DNA from: Pseudosulfitobacter koreensis
GTDB lineage: Bacteria; Pseudomonadota; Alphaproteobacteria; Rhodobacterales; Rhodobacteraceae
Assembly (NCBI RefSeq): GCF_024733015.1
Contig: NZ_JANKJG010000001.1
Coordinates: 1-64,000, forward strand
Length of the DNA stretch: 64,000 nucleotides
Direction: 5' to 3'
The notes under the pieces were generated by a model. That model ran no database searches, was not told the origin of the DNA, and saw only the letters and a list, made by a program, of their open reading frames with translations. The translations under genes were made by a program, and so were the position numbers. Numbering within the stretch: the first letter of the stretch is position 1; each line of letters opens with the position of its first letter. This document shows, in pieces, positions 47,918 through 57,580 of this stretch.

Positions 47918-48844
47918 ATGCAAAAGCGGGATCACGGCGGCAACCTCGATGCGGCGATGGCGCGCTTTGGCGGGGGGCGCAGCGATTGGATTGACCTGTC
48001 CACGGGAATCAACCCACAGCCCTATCCGGTCCCGTCCCTGCCCGAAGACGCCTGGACCGCCCTGCCTGACGCCACCGCCACCGCAGGGCTTGAAGCCGCC
48101 GCGCGCATCTTCTGGGCCGTGCCGGAGGAGGCCGCAATTCTGGCCGCCCCCGGTGCCTCCTCCCTGATCGCGCAGATCCCGCGTCTGGCGGCACCGGGCA
48201 GCGTGGCCATTCCGGGGCCCACGTATAACGAACACGCCGCCGCATTTCAGGCCCACGGCTGGGACGTGCAGTTGCAAGGTGGGGCGCAGGTTCTGGTCAA
48301 CCCCAACAACCCCGATGGTCGGATATGGTCTGCGGGCGACCTGCACGGCGACCTGCGGGTGATCGACGAAAGCTTTTGCGACGTGACGCCCCATGCGTCC
48401 CTGATGGCACAGGCGACCACTCCCGGCACCGTGATCCTGAAAAGCTTCGGCAAGTTCTGGGGGCTGGCGGGCCTGCGTCTGGGCTTTGCCATCGGCGACC
48501 CCGCTCTGATCGGCGCCTTGCGCGAGATGCTGGGGCCTTGGCCCGTGTCTGGCGTGGCCCTTGCAACAGGCACCGCGGCCCTCCTGGACCCCGACTGGGC
48601 ACGGCAAACCCGCGCACGACTGGCCCAGGATGCCGCCCGTCTGGACGATGTGATGACCGCCAAGGGTGCTGCAATCGCGGGCGGCACCGATCTTTTCCGT
48701 CTCTACGAGGTCGATAACGCAACCCACTGGCGCGACCGTCTGGCCGAGGCGCATGTCTGGAGCCGGATCTTCCCCTACTCCGACACATGGCTGCGTCTGG
48801 GCCTGCCCGCGCCCGACCGCTGGCCCCAGATCGAGGCCGCCTGA
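47918..48844 (+). CDS. cobC: Threonine-phosphate decarboxylase (cobalamin synthesis)
   Basis: PLP enzyme making aminopropanol phosphate for the nucleotide loop of B12; called CobC in alphaproteobacteria and CobD in Salmonella. The start [13 protein letters not shown] and the [14 protein letters not shown] segment are typical, and the PLP lysine is in [13 protein letters not shown] chose the ATG at 47918 (AAAGGA upstream); an ATG at 47897 would add seven residues. Its stop overlaps the cbiB start (TGATG). Confidence 0.9.
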   Translation: MQKRDHGGNLDAAMARFGGGRSDWIDLSTGINPQPYPVPSLPEDAWTALPDATATAGLEAAARIFWAVPEEAAILAAPGASSLIAQIPRLAAPGSVAIPGPTYNEHAAAFQAHGWDVQLQGGAQVLVNPNNPDGRIWSAGDLHGDLRVIDESFCDVTPHASLMAQATTPGTVILKSFGKFWGLAGLRLGFAIGDPALIGALREMLGPWPVSGVALATGTAALLDPDWARQTRARLAQDAARLDDVMTAKGAAIAGGTDLFRLYEVDNATHWRDRLAEAHVWSRIFPYSDTWLRLGLPAPDRWPQIEAA

Positions 48845-49752
48845 TGGACACCGCCCCGATCCTCATCTGCGCCCTGCTGCTGGACGCCGCCTTGGGCGAA
48901 CCCGCGTGGCTCTGGAAACGTCTGCCGCATCCCGCCGTGCTGATGGGCCGCGCCATCGCGGTCCTCGACCGGCGGCTGAACCACGGCCCTGACCGAAAAG
49001 CACGCGGCGTCGCGGCCCTTGCCCTTCTGGTGCTGGGCGGCGGCGCGATTGGCGGCGTGTTGTCCCTGTTCGGCCCGGTCGTGGTGACGATCGCCGCCGC
49101 GATCCTGCTGGCGCAGCGCTCGCTGGTGCAGCACGTCAGCGCCGTGGCAGACGGATTGCGTATGTCGCTGGCGCAGGGCCGCCGCAACGTCGCGATGATC
49201 GTCAGCCGCGACACCACCGCCATGGACACCAGCGCCACCGCCCGCGCCGCCATTGAAAGTGCTGCGGAAAACCTCAGCGACGGGGTGATCGCCCCCGCCT
49301 TCTGGTTCCTGATCGGCGGCCTGCCCGGTCTCGTGATCTACAAGGTGGTGAACACCGCCGACAGCATGATCGGCTACCGCACCGAAAAATATCTCGACTT
49401 CGGCTGGGCCGCCGCGCGCATGGACGATCTGCTGAACTGGGTGCCTGCCCGGCTGACCGCGCTGATGATCGCAGCGCTTTCCGGCGGGTTGCACCGATGG
49501 TCCGACATTACAGACGACGCCCACCGCCACCGCAGCCCCAACGCAGGCTGGCCCGAGGCCGCGATGGCCCGCGCGCTGAAGGTGGCCCTTGCCGGTCCGC
49601 GCAGCTATGATGGCACGATCCAGCCGTTGTCTTGGGTCAACGCAGGCGGACGTGTGCCGCTGACACCCGCAGACATTGACGCCGCCTGCGCAATCCTGTG
49701 GAAGACATGGGGTGTTTTTCTGGGCCTCACCGCCCTCGTACTCTTGCTTTGA
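48844..49752 (+). CDS. cbiB: Adenosylcobinamide-phosphate synthase
   Basis: Integral membrane enzyme (302 residues; CobD in Pseudomonas naming) that attaches aminopropanol or its phosphate to adenosylcobyric acid. The family features are [20 protein letters not shown] at the start and the conserved [29 protein letters not shown] and [15 protein letters not shown] segments. It is coupled to cobC, giving a two-gene cobalamin unit away from any other cob gene in the window. Confidence 0.93.
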   Translation: MDTAPILICALLLDAALGEPAWLWKRLPHPAVLMGRAIAVLDRRLNHGPDRKARGVAALALLVLGGGAIGGVLSLFGPVVVTIAAAILLAQRSLVQHVSAVADGLRMSLAQGRRNVAMIVSRDTTAMDTSATARAAIESAAENLSDGVIAPAFWFLIGGLPGLVIYKVVNTADSMIGYRTEKYLDFGWAAARMDDLLNWVPARLTALMIAALSGGLHRWSDITDDAHRHRSPNAGWPEAAMARALKVALAGPRSYDGTIQPLSWVNAGGRVPLTPADIDAACAILWKTWGVFLGLTALVLLL

Positions 49753-49764
49753 ACTGGACCCCAT

Positions 49765-50928
49765 ATGCTGCGCCTTGCAACCCTCGCCCTTTCCCTGACC
49801 CTGCCCATGGCCGCATTCGCCCAATGCGGCGGCGCGTTCTCGGAGTTCAAATCGGGCCTGAAAGCCGAAGCCGTCAGCATGGGCATCCCTCCCGCCTCAG
49901 CCGACGCCTTCCTGTCGGGCGTGCGGCAGGACGCGTCGGTGCTCAGGGCGGATCAGGCGCAGGGCGTGTTCCAGAAACCCTTCATCGACTTCTCGCGGCA
50001 CCTGATCTCGTCCCAGCGTCTGAACAAGGGACAGCAGCTGGCCGGTCAATACGACAGCACCTTCGACCGGATCGAGACGACCTACGGCGTCGACCGCTCG
50101 GTCCTGCTGGCCTTCTGGGCGTTCGAGACCGATTATGGCGCGTTCCAGGGCGACTTCAACACTGCCAACGCGCTGGCGACACTGGCCCATGACTGCCGCC
50201 GCCCCGAACTGTTCCGCCCACAAGTGCTGGCCGCGATGCGCCTGCACGCCGATGGCCAGTTTGATCCGCGCACCACGACAGGTGCATGGGCGGGCGAGAT
50301 CGGCATGGTGCAGATGCTGCCGCAGGACATCATCGAAAACGGCGTCGACGCCGATGGCAACGGGCGCGTGGACCTCAAAACCTCCGCCACCGACGCGCTG
50401 CATTCGGGCGGCAAGATGCTGCAACATCTGGGATGGCAGGCAGGCCAGCCCTGGCTGCAAGAGGTAACCGTGCCCACCACGATGGACTGGGCACAAAGCG
50501 GGCTGGAGACGGTGAAATCCACTGCCTACTGGCAGGCACTGGGCGTGGCGGCGCGCAACGATACGCTCGCCGATCTGCCCGCATCGCTGATCCTGCCGCA
50601 GGGCCACAAGGGGCCTGCCTTCCTCGCCTACCCGAACTTCAACGTCTATTTCGAATGGAACCAGTCGTTCACCTACGTCCTGACCGCGGCCTATTTCGCC
50701 ACCCGCCTTGGCGGTGCGCCCATCTATGACGCGGGCAACCCCGATACCGGCCTCGACAGTGCCCAGATGAAACGCCTGCAACACCGCCTCCAAGACAAGG
50801 GCTATGATGTCGGCGACATCGACGGCATCCTGGGCGCGGGCACCCGCGCCGCCGTGAAAGCCGAGCAACAACGCCTCGGCCTGCCCGCAGACGCATGGCC
50901 CACGCCCGCGCTGCTGAACCAGATCTGA
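49765..50928 (+). CDS. Lytic murein transglycosylase (MltB type)
   Basis: Periplasmic enzyme of 387 residues that cleaves peptidoglycan to anhydromuropeptides. A signal peptide (LATLALSLTLPMAAFAQ) is followed by the SLT-2/MltB catalytic domain with the presumed catalytic Glu at about residue 121 in FWAFETDYGAFQGDF, and GEIGMVQMLPQDI further on. A peptidoglycan-binding domain occupies about 330-387. It starts 12 bp after cbiB and 12 bp before the rhodanese gene. Confidence 0.92.
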   Translation: MLRLATLALSLTLPMAAFAQCGGAFSEFKSGLKAEAVSMGIPPASADAFLSGVRQDASVLRADQAQGVFQKPFIDFSRHLISSQRLNKGQQLAGQYDSTFDRIETTYGVDRSVLLAFWAFETDYGAFQGDFNTANALATLAHDCRRPELFRPQVLAAMRLHADGQFDPRTTTGAWAGEIGMVQMLPQDIIENGVDADGNGRVDLKTSATDALHSGGKMLQHLGWQAGQPWLQEVTVPTTMDWAQSGLETVKSTAYWQALGVAARNDTLADLPASLILPQGHKGPAFLAYPNFNVYFEWNQSFTYVLTAAYFATRLGGAPIYDAGNPDTGLDSAQMKRLQHRLQDKGYDVGDIDGILGAGTRAAVKAEQQRLGLPADAWPTPALLNQI

Positions 50929-50940
50929 AGGATACCGCCC

Positions 50941-51330
50941 ATGCCCCTTACCAAAACCAGCGCCCAGATGGTCGCCGACGCCCGCGCCCGCATCGAGGAA
51001 ATCGAAACCGCCGACCTGATCGCCATGGTCAATGACCCGAGCGTGCAGATCGTCGATCTGCGCGACCCGCGCGAACGCGAGCGCACGGGCTTCATCCCCG
51101 GCAGCTTTCACTGCCCGCGCGGCATGCTGGAATTCTGGGTCGATCCTGACAGCCCCTATTTCAAGGACATCTTCGCCGAAGACCGCAAGTTTGTCTTCCA
51201 CTGCGCATCGGGCTGGCGGTCTGCCATATCCGTCGACACCCTGAACGACATGGGGTTCAAGGCCGCCCACCTGAAGGACGGCTTTTCCGACTGGGTCAAG
51301 CAGGGCGGCCCCGTCGAAACCAAGTCCTGA
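50941..51330 (+). CDS. Rhodanese-domain sulfurtransferase
   Basis: A 129-residue single-domain rhodanese with the active-site loop CASGWRSA (Cys88) and the conserved IVDLRDPRERERTGFIPGS start of the fold. It would transfer sulfane sulfur to cyanide or another thiol acceptor; no partner is encoded here. It has no signal peptide and probably ends the transcript that begins at cobC. Confidence 0.9.
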   Translation: MPLTKTSAQMVADARARIEEIETADLIAMVNDPSVQIVDLRDPRERERTGFIPGSFHCPRGMLEFWVDPDSPYFKDIFAEDRKFVFHCASGWRSAISVDTLNDMGFKAAHLKDGFSDWVKQGGPVETKS

Positions 51331-51391
51331 GCGGCTTTCCGTCACCGCAGGCGGTTTCCCGCTCTGTGTTCTGAAGGGCCGCGACAGGGTG

Positions 51392-51416
51392 GGAACCGCT
51401 TTCAATGATCGGCGTT
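51392..51416 (+). promoter_or_regulatory. Candidate EcfG-type promoter (GGAAC-N16-CGTT)
   Basis: GGAAC (51392-51396) and CGTT (51413-51416) are 16 nt apart, matching the alphaproteobacterial stress sigma EcfG consensus. The PRC-barrel ATG lies 35 nt after the -10 element, with AGGAGG in between, a good leader geometry. Confidence 0.55.
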
Positions 51417-51451
51417 CTCCTGAGATACGTTTTCAGGATCAGGAGGATCAA

Positions 51452-52594
51452 ATGAAACATTTTCTAGCAACCACCGCAGCCGCCGCACTGATGGCCACAA
51501 CCGTCTATGCCCAAACCGAAATGCAATCGCCCTTCGTCGACAGCACCGCAGAGAACGTCGCAAGCGCCCAGACCGTGCGCGCGTCGAACCTGATCGGCAA
51601 ATCCGTCTATGTGACGCAAGCCGAGGTTGATGGCCTTGAGGTCGACACCGACGCAATCGAATGGGAACGCGTCGGCGAGGTGAATGATCTGATCATGAGC
51701 CCGGATGGCGAAGTCAACGCCGTCCTTCTGGACATCGGCGGGTTCCTCGGCATCGGTGAACGCAGCGTCGCACTCAGCGTCGATCAGGTGAAACTGGTCA
51801 GCGGCATGAATGATGGCGGCGAATACTACGTCGTCTTCAACGGCACGCCAGAAACTCTGGAAAATGCGCCCGAGTATGACAGCACCATGATCGGCACCTG
51901 GGCCGAAGACAGCGATGCAAACGCCGGTGCCACAGAGGGTGCCGCCGTCGATCCCGCGATGACCGACACCGATATGTCCGCCGATGCGGACGCGCAGACC
52001 GGTGATACGGCAATGACGGAAACGGCGACCGCCGACACCGAACTGCAGACCGATGACACGACGATGGCCGATACCGACGCCACCATGGATACGGATGCAA
52101 ACGCCGACATGACCGCCGATACGGACATGAACGCAGACGCGGATGCGCAAGCGACCGATCCGGCGATGGCAGACACCGACACCGCGACCACCGAAGAGAT
52201 GAGCACCGACACCCAGGTCATCACGACGGACAACGAGGCATCCACGTCCGAAGGTAACCAGGACGGCCTCTACGCCGCGACACCGCCGAACGTGGCGGTC
52301 GAGGGCTGGTCGCAAGTCCAGTTCGAGGATCTGACGACCGACGATCTGACCGGCGCAGTGGTGATGGACGCCAACATGGAAGACATCGGCGAAGTCGCCG
52401 AGCTTTATATGTCGGATGACGGTCAGCTGACCGGTGCACGTCTGGATATCGGTGGTTTCCTGGGCATCGGCGAAGACCACGTGCGCGTGGACATGCAAAG
52501 CCTGAACATCCAGCGTGAAGGCGATGCAGGCCAGTTCCGCGTCTACGTCGACATGACCGAAGAAAGCCTGAAAGCGATGCAAGAGGCAAAGTAA
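51452..52594 (+). CDS. Secreted PRC-barrel protein with acidic low-complexity linker
   Basis: A 380-residue exported protein. A signal peptide (FLATTAAAALMATTVYAQ) is followed by one PRC-barrel at about residues 43-117 and a second at about 285-355. Both contain LDIGGFLGIGE and probably arose by duplication. Between them are about 115 residues dominated by Asp, Thr, Ala and Met (DTDMSADADAQT-type units), strongly acidic and likely disordered. The ATG follows AGGAGG; a terminator follows. PRC-barrel proteins of this type are often stress-induced in alphaproteobacteria. Confidence 0.85.
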   Translation: MKHFLATTAAAALMATTVYAQTEMQSPFVDSTAENVASAQTVRASNLIGKSVYVTQAEVDGLEVDTDAIEWERVGEVNDLIMSPDGEVNAVLLDIGGFLGIGERSVALSVDQVKLVSGMNDGGEYYVVFNGTPETLENAPEYDSTMIGTWAEDSDANAGATEGAAVDPAMTDTDMSADADAQTGDTAMTETATADTELQTDDTTMADTDATMDTDANADMTADTDMNADADAQATDPAMADTDTATTEEMSTDTQVITTDNEASTSEGNQDGLYAATPPNVAVEGWSQVQFEDLTTDDLTGAVVMDANMEDIGEVAELYMSDDGQLTGARLDIGGFLGIGEDHVRVDMQSLNIQREGDAGQFRVYVDMTEESLKAMQEAK

Positions 52595-52616
52595 TCCCGC
52601 CTCCTTACACATACTA

Positions 52617-52648
52617 CGCCCGTCCCCTGACCGGGGGCGAGCGTTTTT
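52617..52648 (+). terminator. Rho-independent terminator after the PRC-barrel gene
   Basis: An 11-bp stem with one mismatch and one G-U pair (CGCCCGTCCCC / GGGGGCGAGCG) and a 5-nt loop is followed by TTTTT. It lies between the convergent PRC-barrel and smc genes. Confidence 0.82.
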
Positions 52649-52651
52649 GTT

Positions 52652-55600
52652 TCAGGCGACCAGCTTCGCCGCCTTTTTCAGATCGACCGACACCAGCTGG
52701 CTCACGCCCTGCTCGCCCATCGTCACCCCGAACAGCCGGTCCATCCGCGCCATCGTCACCGCATGGTGCGTGATGATCAGGAACCGCGTGTCGGTCTGGC
52801 GGCACATCTCGTCCAGCAGATCGCAGAACCGCGTCACGTTGGCGTCGTCCAGCGGCGCGTCCACCTCGTCCAGCACGCAGATCGGTGCGGGGTTGGCCAG
52901 GAACACCGCAAAGATCAGCGCCATCGCCGTCAGCGTCTGCTCGCCTCCCGACAACAGGCTCAGCGTCGACAGCTTCTTGCCCGGCGGCTGGCACATGATC
53001 TCGAGGCCGGCCTCAAGCGGGTCATCCGATTCCACCATCACCAGATTGGCCTCGCCGCCGCCGAACAGATGCGTGAACAGCAGGGAAAAGTTGCTGTTCA
53101 CCTGCTCGAACGCGGTCAGCAGACGCTCGCGCCCTTCGCGGTTCAGACTCGCGATGCCCGAGCGCAGCGTCTTGATCGCCTCTTCCAGATCGGCCTTTTC
53201 GCTGACCAGCGTGTCGTGTTCCTCCTGTACCTCGCGCGCGTCTTCCTCGGCGCGCAAGTTCACGGCCCCCAGGGCCTCGCGCTGGCGTTTCAGGCGGTTC
53301 ACATCCGCCTCCAGCGCATCCGATCGCGGCATCTGACCGGGGTCCACATCCAGTGCCGTCAGCAACTGGTGCGGCGCCTGCTGCTGCTCTTCCGCGATCC
53401 GCTCTGCTGCGGCCTGAACCGTCTCGCGCGCCGCCTCCGCGCGTGCCTCTGACGCCGCGCGGGCCTCGCGTGCCTCTGACGCGGTGCGCTCCGCGTCCCG
53501 CTCGGCCACGGTCGCCTCGCGCAATGCGGCTTCGGCCAGGCTCAGCGCATCGGTGGCTGCGGCCTTGCGGTCTTCGGCCCCGTCCATCATTTCCGACAAC
53601 TCGGCGCGTTTCTCGGCCAACTCCTCCGGCAGCGCCTGCGCCGCCTTCAGCTCAGCTTCGGACTGCGCCTTGCGCCCGACCAGTTCGGCGCTGCGCTTCT
53701 CCGCCGTCTCCAGCCGGTGCCGCCAGCCCGAAAGTTCCTTGGTCACCTCTTGGCCCCGGCGGGTGCGCGCCTCGCCCTCGCGGCGCAACTCGTCCTGCGC
53801 CGACCTGCGAGACATCATCGTGATCCGCGCCGCCTCGACGGTCATCCGCAGGTCTTCGACTGCCGCACGCGCCTCGTCCACATCGTCCAGCTCTTCCAGC
53901 GCCCGCTGCGCCTCCAGCACGCGGGCACGGGCGGCCATCGCCTCTTCCTCGTGCCGCTTCACCGCCAGCGACAGGGATTCCAGCCGCCCCTCTGCCAGAT
54001 TGCGATCCGCCTCGGCTCGGCTCAGCGCGCGGCCTGCGTCGGCCACCAGACGATCCGCCTCGCGCCGCGCCTCGCGGGCGGCCTTGTCGGCGTTGGACAA
54101 TTCCGCCAACCACGCCGTCAGCGCCTCGTGGGCCGCGCGCGCGCCCTCGGCCCGCTGGCTGGCATGCTCCAGCCCCTGCTTCAATTCCTCCAGCCGGTTC
54201 AGCTGCTGCAACCGCAGCGCCGCCGCCGACGGCGCATCCTCGGCCCAGGCGCGAAACCCGTCCCAGCGCCACAGATCGCCCTCGGGAGAGACCAGCCGCT
54301 GGCCCGGCTTCAACTGCTCCTGCAGGCGCCCCGCATCCTCGGCATCACACAGCCCGATCTGCGACATGCGCCGCGTCAGCACCTCGGGCACCGACACATG
54401 CTGGGTGATCGGCGTGACCCCCTGCGGCAGAGCCTGATCGTGGTCATAGACCGGCAGCACAGCCCAGCCCGACGGTCCATCACCATCGACCTGCGGCGCG
54501 CGCAGATCATCGGCCAGCGCTGCCCCCAGCGCCTTTTCAAATCCCTTTTGCACCTGCAACCGGTCCAGGATCTGGCCACCCTCTGCCGTGTCCCGCTCGA
54601 CCAGCTTGGCCAATGCGCCCACTTCGGCGCGCAGCGCGTTCATCTCGCCCTCGGCTTCTGACCGCTCGCCGCGCGCTTCCGCCTCGCGGTTTTGTACATC
54701 GGCGCGGGCGGTCTCGGCGGCGGTCAGCGCGGCGTCGGCGCGCTGCGCCGTTTCCTCGGCCACGCGCGACGCCTGCTCTGCCGCTTCGAAATCCGTGCCC
54801 GCCTTGGTCAGCGCAGCTTGCGACGCGACAACCGCATCGCGCGCCTTGGCCGCCTCGGATTCCGAGCGTTCCTGCGTCTTGCGGCTGTCATCAAGCAGCC
54901 GTTGCGCCGACCCGTGCCGTGCCGACAGCCGTGCGACATCCTCGGTCTGAACCCCCAGATCCGCCTCGCGCGATTGCAGCACAGATGCAGCCTCGTGCGC
55001 GGCATCCACGGCTGCCTCCAGCCGGTCATCGTGCCCTTCGGCCCCCTTGCGCAGCTCGGCCTGTTCCCATTCCAGCCGCTCGATCGTCTCGCCCGCGTCG
55101 CGGTTCAACCCGCCCTCGCGGTCGATGTCGCGGGCCAGTTGGTCGATGCGGCTGACCAGCGTTTCAATGGTCCGCTGCGCCTGTGCCTCTTGGTCCGTCA
55201 GCGTGTCGCGCTGCACGATCAGCCGTTGAACCAATGCGGCGGCAATCGCCTCTTCCTCGCGCAGCGCGGGCAATCCGTCCTCGGCAGCACTGCGGGCGCG
55301 CGTGGCGGCCTGCACACGTCCTTCGGCCTGTGCTGCGGCGGTGACACGGGCGCGCAATGCCTCGTCTGCAGTCGCGCGGGCATCATCGGCTTCGCGCCAG
55401 CGGCGGAACAGCAACATGCCCTCGGTCCGGCGCAGTTCCGTGCCGATCTCGCGGTAGCGCGCCGCCTGCCGCGCCTGCCGCGCAAGCTGCGCCAGCTGTG
55501 CCGCCAGCTGTTCGACCACGTCGTCCACGCGGGTCAGGTTGGCTTCGGCACCCTTCAGCTTCAGCTCGGCCTCGTGACGTCGCTGGTACAACCCCGAAAT

Positions 55601-56107
55601 CCCCGCAGCCTCTTCCAGAATACGGCGACGGCTTTTTGGTTTGGCGTTGATCAGCTCGGAAATCTGCCCCTGCCGCACCAGCGCCGGCGAATGCGCCCCG
55701 GTCGAGGCATCGGCGAACAGCATCTGAACATCGCGCGCCCGCACGTCCTTGCCGCCCGCCTTATAGGCGCTGCCGACGTCGCGGGTGATGCGGCGCACGA
55801 TGTCGATGTGGTCATGATCGTTGAAGCCCGCGGGCGCCAGCCGGTCCGAATTGTCGATGTGCAGGCTGACCTCGGCAAAGTTGCGCGCAGGCCGCGTCGC
55901 CGCCCCGGCAAAGATCACGTCCTCCATCCCGCCGCCGCGCATCGCGGTGGGTCGGTTTTCGCCCATCACCCAGCGCAGCGCTTCCAGCAGGTTCGACTTG
56001 CCACAGCCGTTCGGCCCCACGACGCCGGTCAGACCATCAGCGATGATCAGATCGGTGGGGTCCACGAAGCTTTTGAAGCCCGTCAATTTCAGTTTGGAAA
56101 AGCGCAA
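52652..56107 (-). CDS. smc: Chromosome segregation protein SMC
   Basis: Chromosome-condensing ATPase of 1151 residues. The N-terminal Walker A GPNGCGKSN (31-39), long Ala/Arg/Glu-rich coiled coils flanking a hinge (about 490-610), and the C-terminal signature LSGGEQTLTAMAL with Walker B CVLDEVDAPLD are all present. I assign the start to TTG (56105-56107): it gives the normal LRFSKLKLTGFKSF N-terminus and has AAAGG 6 nt upstream, whereas the in-frame ATG further up adds unrelated residues. A perfect DnaA box lies about 98 bp upstream. Confidence 0.94.
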   Translation of the reverse strand: MRFSKLKLTGFKSFVDPTDLIIADGLTGVVGPNGCGKSNLLEALRWVMGENRPTAMRGGGMEDVIFAGAATRPARNFAEVSLHIDNSDRLAPAGFNDHDHIDIVRRITRDVGSAYKAGGKDVRARDVQMLFADASTGAHSPALVRQGQISELINAKPKSRRRILEEAAGISGLYQRRHEAELKLKGAEANLTRVDDVVEQLAAQLAQLARQARQAARYREIGTELRRTEGMLLFRRWREADDARATADEALRARVTAAAQAEGRVQAATRARSAAEDGLPALREEEAIAAALVQRLIVQRDTLTDQEAQAQRTIETLVSRIDQLARDIDREGGLNRDAGETIERLEWEQAELRKGAEGHDDRLEAAVDAAHEAASVLQSREADLGVQTEDVARLSARHGSAQRLLDDSRKTQERSESEAAKARDAVVASQAALTKAGTDFEAAEQASRVAEETAQRADAALTAAETARADVQNREAEARGERSEAEGEMNALRAEVGALAKLVERDTAEGGQILDRLQVQKGFEKALGAALADDLRAPQVDGDGPSGWAVLPVYDHDQALPQGVTPITQHVSVPEVLTRRMSQIGLCDAEDAGRLQEQLKPGQRLVSPEGDLWRWDGFRAWAEDAPSAAALRLQQLNRLEELKQGLEHASQRAEGARAAHEALTAWLAELSNADKAAREARREADRLVADAGRALSRAEADRNLAEGRLESLSLAVKRHEEEAMAARARVLEAQRALEELDDVDEARAAVEDLRMTVEAARITMMSRRSAQDELRREGEARTRRGQEVTKELSGWRHRLETAEKRSAELVGRKAQSEAELKAAQALPEELAEKRAELSEMMDGAEDRKAAATDALSLAEAALREATVAERDAERTASEAREARAASEARAEAARETVQAAAERIAEEQQQAPHQLLTALDVDPGQMPRSDALEADVNRLKRQREALGAVNLRAEEDAREVQEEHDTLVSEKADLEEAIKTLRSGIASLNREGRERLLTAFEQVNSNFSLLFTHLFGGGEANLVMVESDDPLEAGLEIMCQPPGKKLSTLSLLSGGEQTLTAMALIFAVFLANPAPICVLDEVDAPLDDANVTRFCDLLDEMCRQTDTRFLIITHHAVTMARMDRLFGVTMGEQGVSQLVSVDLKKAAKLVA

Positions 56108-56204
56108 ATGCGTGCCTTTGGTCCGATTCCGGTGCACCCAAGGATGAAGGAGCCTGCGTCGGCCTGTCAACGGGAACCGCTAGGGAACGCGGTTTGTCCC
56201 GCAG

Positions 56205-56213
56205 TTATCCACA
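56205..56213 (+). promoter_or_regulatory. Perfect DnaA box upstream of smc
   Basis: TTATCCACA, the strict DnaA consensus, lies in the 182-bp gap between smc and a lipoprotein gene. It is a single box without an AT-rich unwinding region or further boxes, so it is not an origin; it could link smc expression to DnaA or be chance. Confidence 0.4.
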
Positions 56214-56289
56214 AGATATTGCGGGCTTGCGGTGTGTAAGGCAACAGCCATACTCGCGCCCAGGCGCAGTTCCGGGCGATTTGGTCACC

Positions 56290-56679
56290 CTAGATCGGGT
56301 CGCAGCGGTATACTCCTTGCGCACCCGGCGCATTGACGGCGCGGCATTCGTAATGCACCCCCGGCGTCATCGTCCGCTTCCACGGGTCGGTGCCGCAGTC
56401 CAGCAATCCAGTCGCCAGCGCCTGATCGCCGCGCACCTCCGTCACCCTGCACCCCGACACCTGCTGCATCGCCACGCCTGCCCTGTCCTGAATCGGGCCG
56501 AAACCCGGGGCGTATTCTGGGTTTATCCGCAAAGCCTCTGCCAGACGGTCACGAACCCGCACGTCAAAGGTCGACCCCTCGACGGTGACACGCGTGGCGG
56601 GCAGTCCGCGAAAATGCGGACCGGGGGTGTTGCAGGCCGCAAGCAGCAATGAGACAACGATGAGGAATAAGGTACGCAT
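56290..56679 (-). CDS. Small lipoprotein of unknown function
   Basis: A 129-residue exported protein with a clear lipoprotein signal (FLIVVSLLLAAC, lipid-modified Cys16). The mature part is soluble with four further cysteines, which could form two disulfides in the periplasm (CRVTE, DCGTD, ECRAV, RCDPI). I do not recognise the family. It is a single gene between smc and the GntR gene. Confidence 0.75.
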   Translation of the reverse strand: MRTLFLIVVSLLLAACNTPGPHFRGLPATRVTVEGSTFDVRVRDRLAEALRINPEYAPGFGPIQDRAGVAMQQVSGCRVTEVRGDQALATGLLDCGTDPWKRTMTPGVHYECRAVNAPGAQGVYRCDPI

Positions 56680-56755
56680 TCCGGCAGATTACGTACAACA
56701 CGGTTAACAAAGTCTGAACGCATCTCGGACCACCCCTTTACGCCCAGGGGTTCGC

Positions 56756-56772
56756 GGTCATATAATTTGACC
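56756..56772 (+). promoter_or_regulatory. Candidate GntR operator GGTCA-N7-TGACC
   Basis: A 5-bp inverted repeat with an AT-only 7-nt centre (TATAATT, itself -10-like) lies 19 bp before the GntR ATG. A symmetric site overlapping the likely promoter is what autoregulation by a FadR-type dimer would require. Confidence 0.5.
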
Positions 56773-56791
56773 AATTTCCCAAGGATGCCCG

Positions 56792-57559
56792 ATGCCCTTT
56801 CGCCCTGTCACCCCTGAAAAACTCTCGTCCGCCGTGGTGCGCCAGATCGAAAAGCTGATCCTGCGCGGCATCCTGCGACCCGGCGAGCGTCTGCCATCGG
56901 AACGCGAATTGGCCGACCGCATGGGCGTGTCGCGCCCATCCTTGCGCGATGCGATCGGTAGTTTGCAGGAAACCGGGCTGCTCGCCGCCCGCCCCGGCGC
57001 TGGGATCTATGTGGCCGACGTTCTGGGGTCGGCGTTTTCGCCTGCCCTCACGCAGCTTTTCGCGCGCCATGACGAGGCCGTCTTCGACTACCTGTCGTTT
57101 CGCCGCGACATGGAAGGGCTGGCCGCAGAGCGTGCCGCACGGCTGGCGTCGAACACCGATCTGCAGGTGGTGCAAACCATCTTCGACAAGATGGAAGCGG
57201 CCCATCCGGCCCGCAACGCCGATGCGGAAAGCGCGCTGGACGCGCAGTTCCACATGGCCATCGTCGAGGCGTCGCACAACGTCATCATGCTGCATATGAT
57301 GCGCTCGATGTACGATCTGCTGCGCAATGGCGTGTTTTACAATCGTCAGGTCATGTTCAAGCAACGCACCACCCGCAGCGCCCTGCTGGACCAGCACCGC
57401 GCGATCAACGACGCGGTTCAGGCGCGGGACCCCGACGCGGCGCGCCGCGCGGTCGAGACGCATCTCGATTATGTCGAGCGCGCCCTGCGCGACCAGCAAA
57501 AGGCCGAGCGCAACGAGGATGTGGCCCGGCAGCGGCTGGATCACGAAACCCACACCTGA
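56792..57559 (+). CDS. FadR/PdhR-subfamily GntR regulator
   Basis: A 255-residue dimeric regulator. The winged helix spans residues about 10-75 (GERLPSERELADRMGVSRPS, then LRDAIGSLQETGLL), and the C-terminal FCD domain carries the metal/ligand histidines in DAQFHMAIVEASHN and VETHLDYVE. It is closest in look to PdhR-type regulators of pyruvate or hydroxyacid use; the target is unknown. It is convergent with the atp operon. Confidence 0.9.
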   Translation: MPFRPVTPEKLSSAVVRQIEKLILRGILRPGERLPSERELADRMGVSRPSLRDAIGSLQETGLLAARPGAGIYVADVLGSAFSPALTQLFARHDEAVFDYLSFRRDMEGLAAERAARLASNTDLQVVQTIFDKMEAAHPARNADAESALDAQFHMAIVEASHNVIMLHMMRSMYDLLRNGVFYNRQVMFKQRTTRSALLDQHRAINDAVQARDPDAARRAVETHLDYVERALRDQQKAERNEDVARQRLDHETHT

Positions 57560-57580
57560 CGACATCCATGGCTCTGCTCA

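Noticed and set aside
56205-56213. Replication origin near smc
   Set aside because: Only one DnaA box, no AT-rich unwinding element, and no dnaA, parAB or hemE-type origin neighbours.
54692-56239. 515-residue plus-strand frame opposite smc
   Set aside because: Antisense shadow of the coiled-coil coding region.
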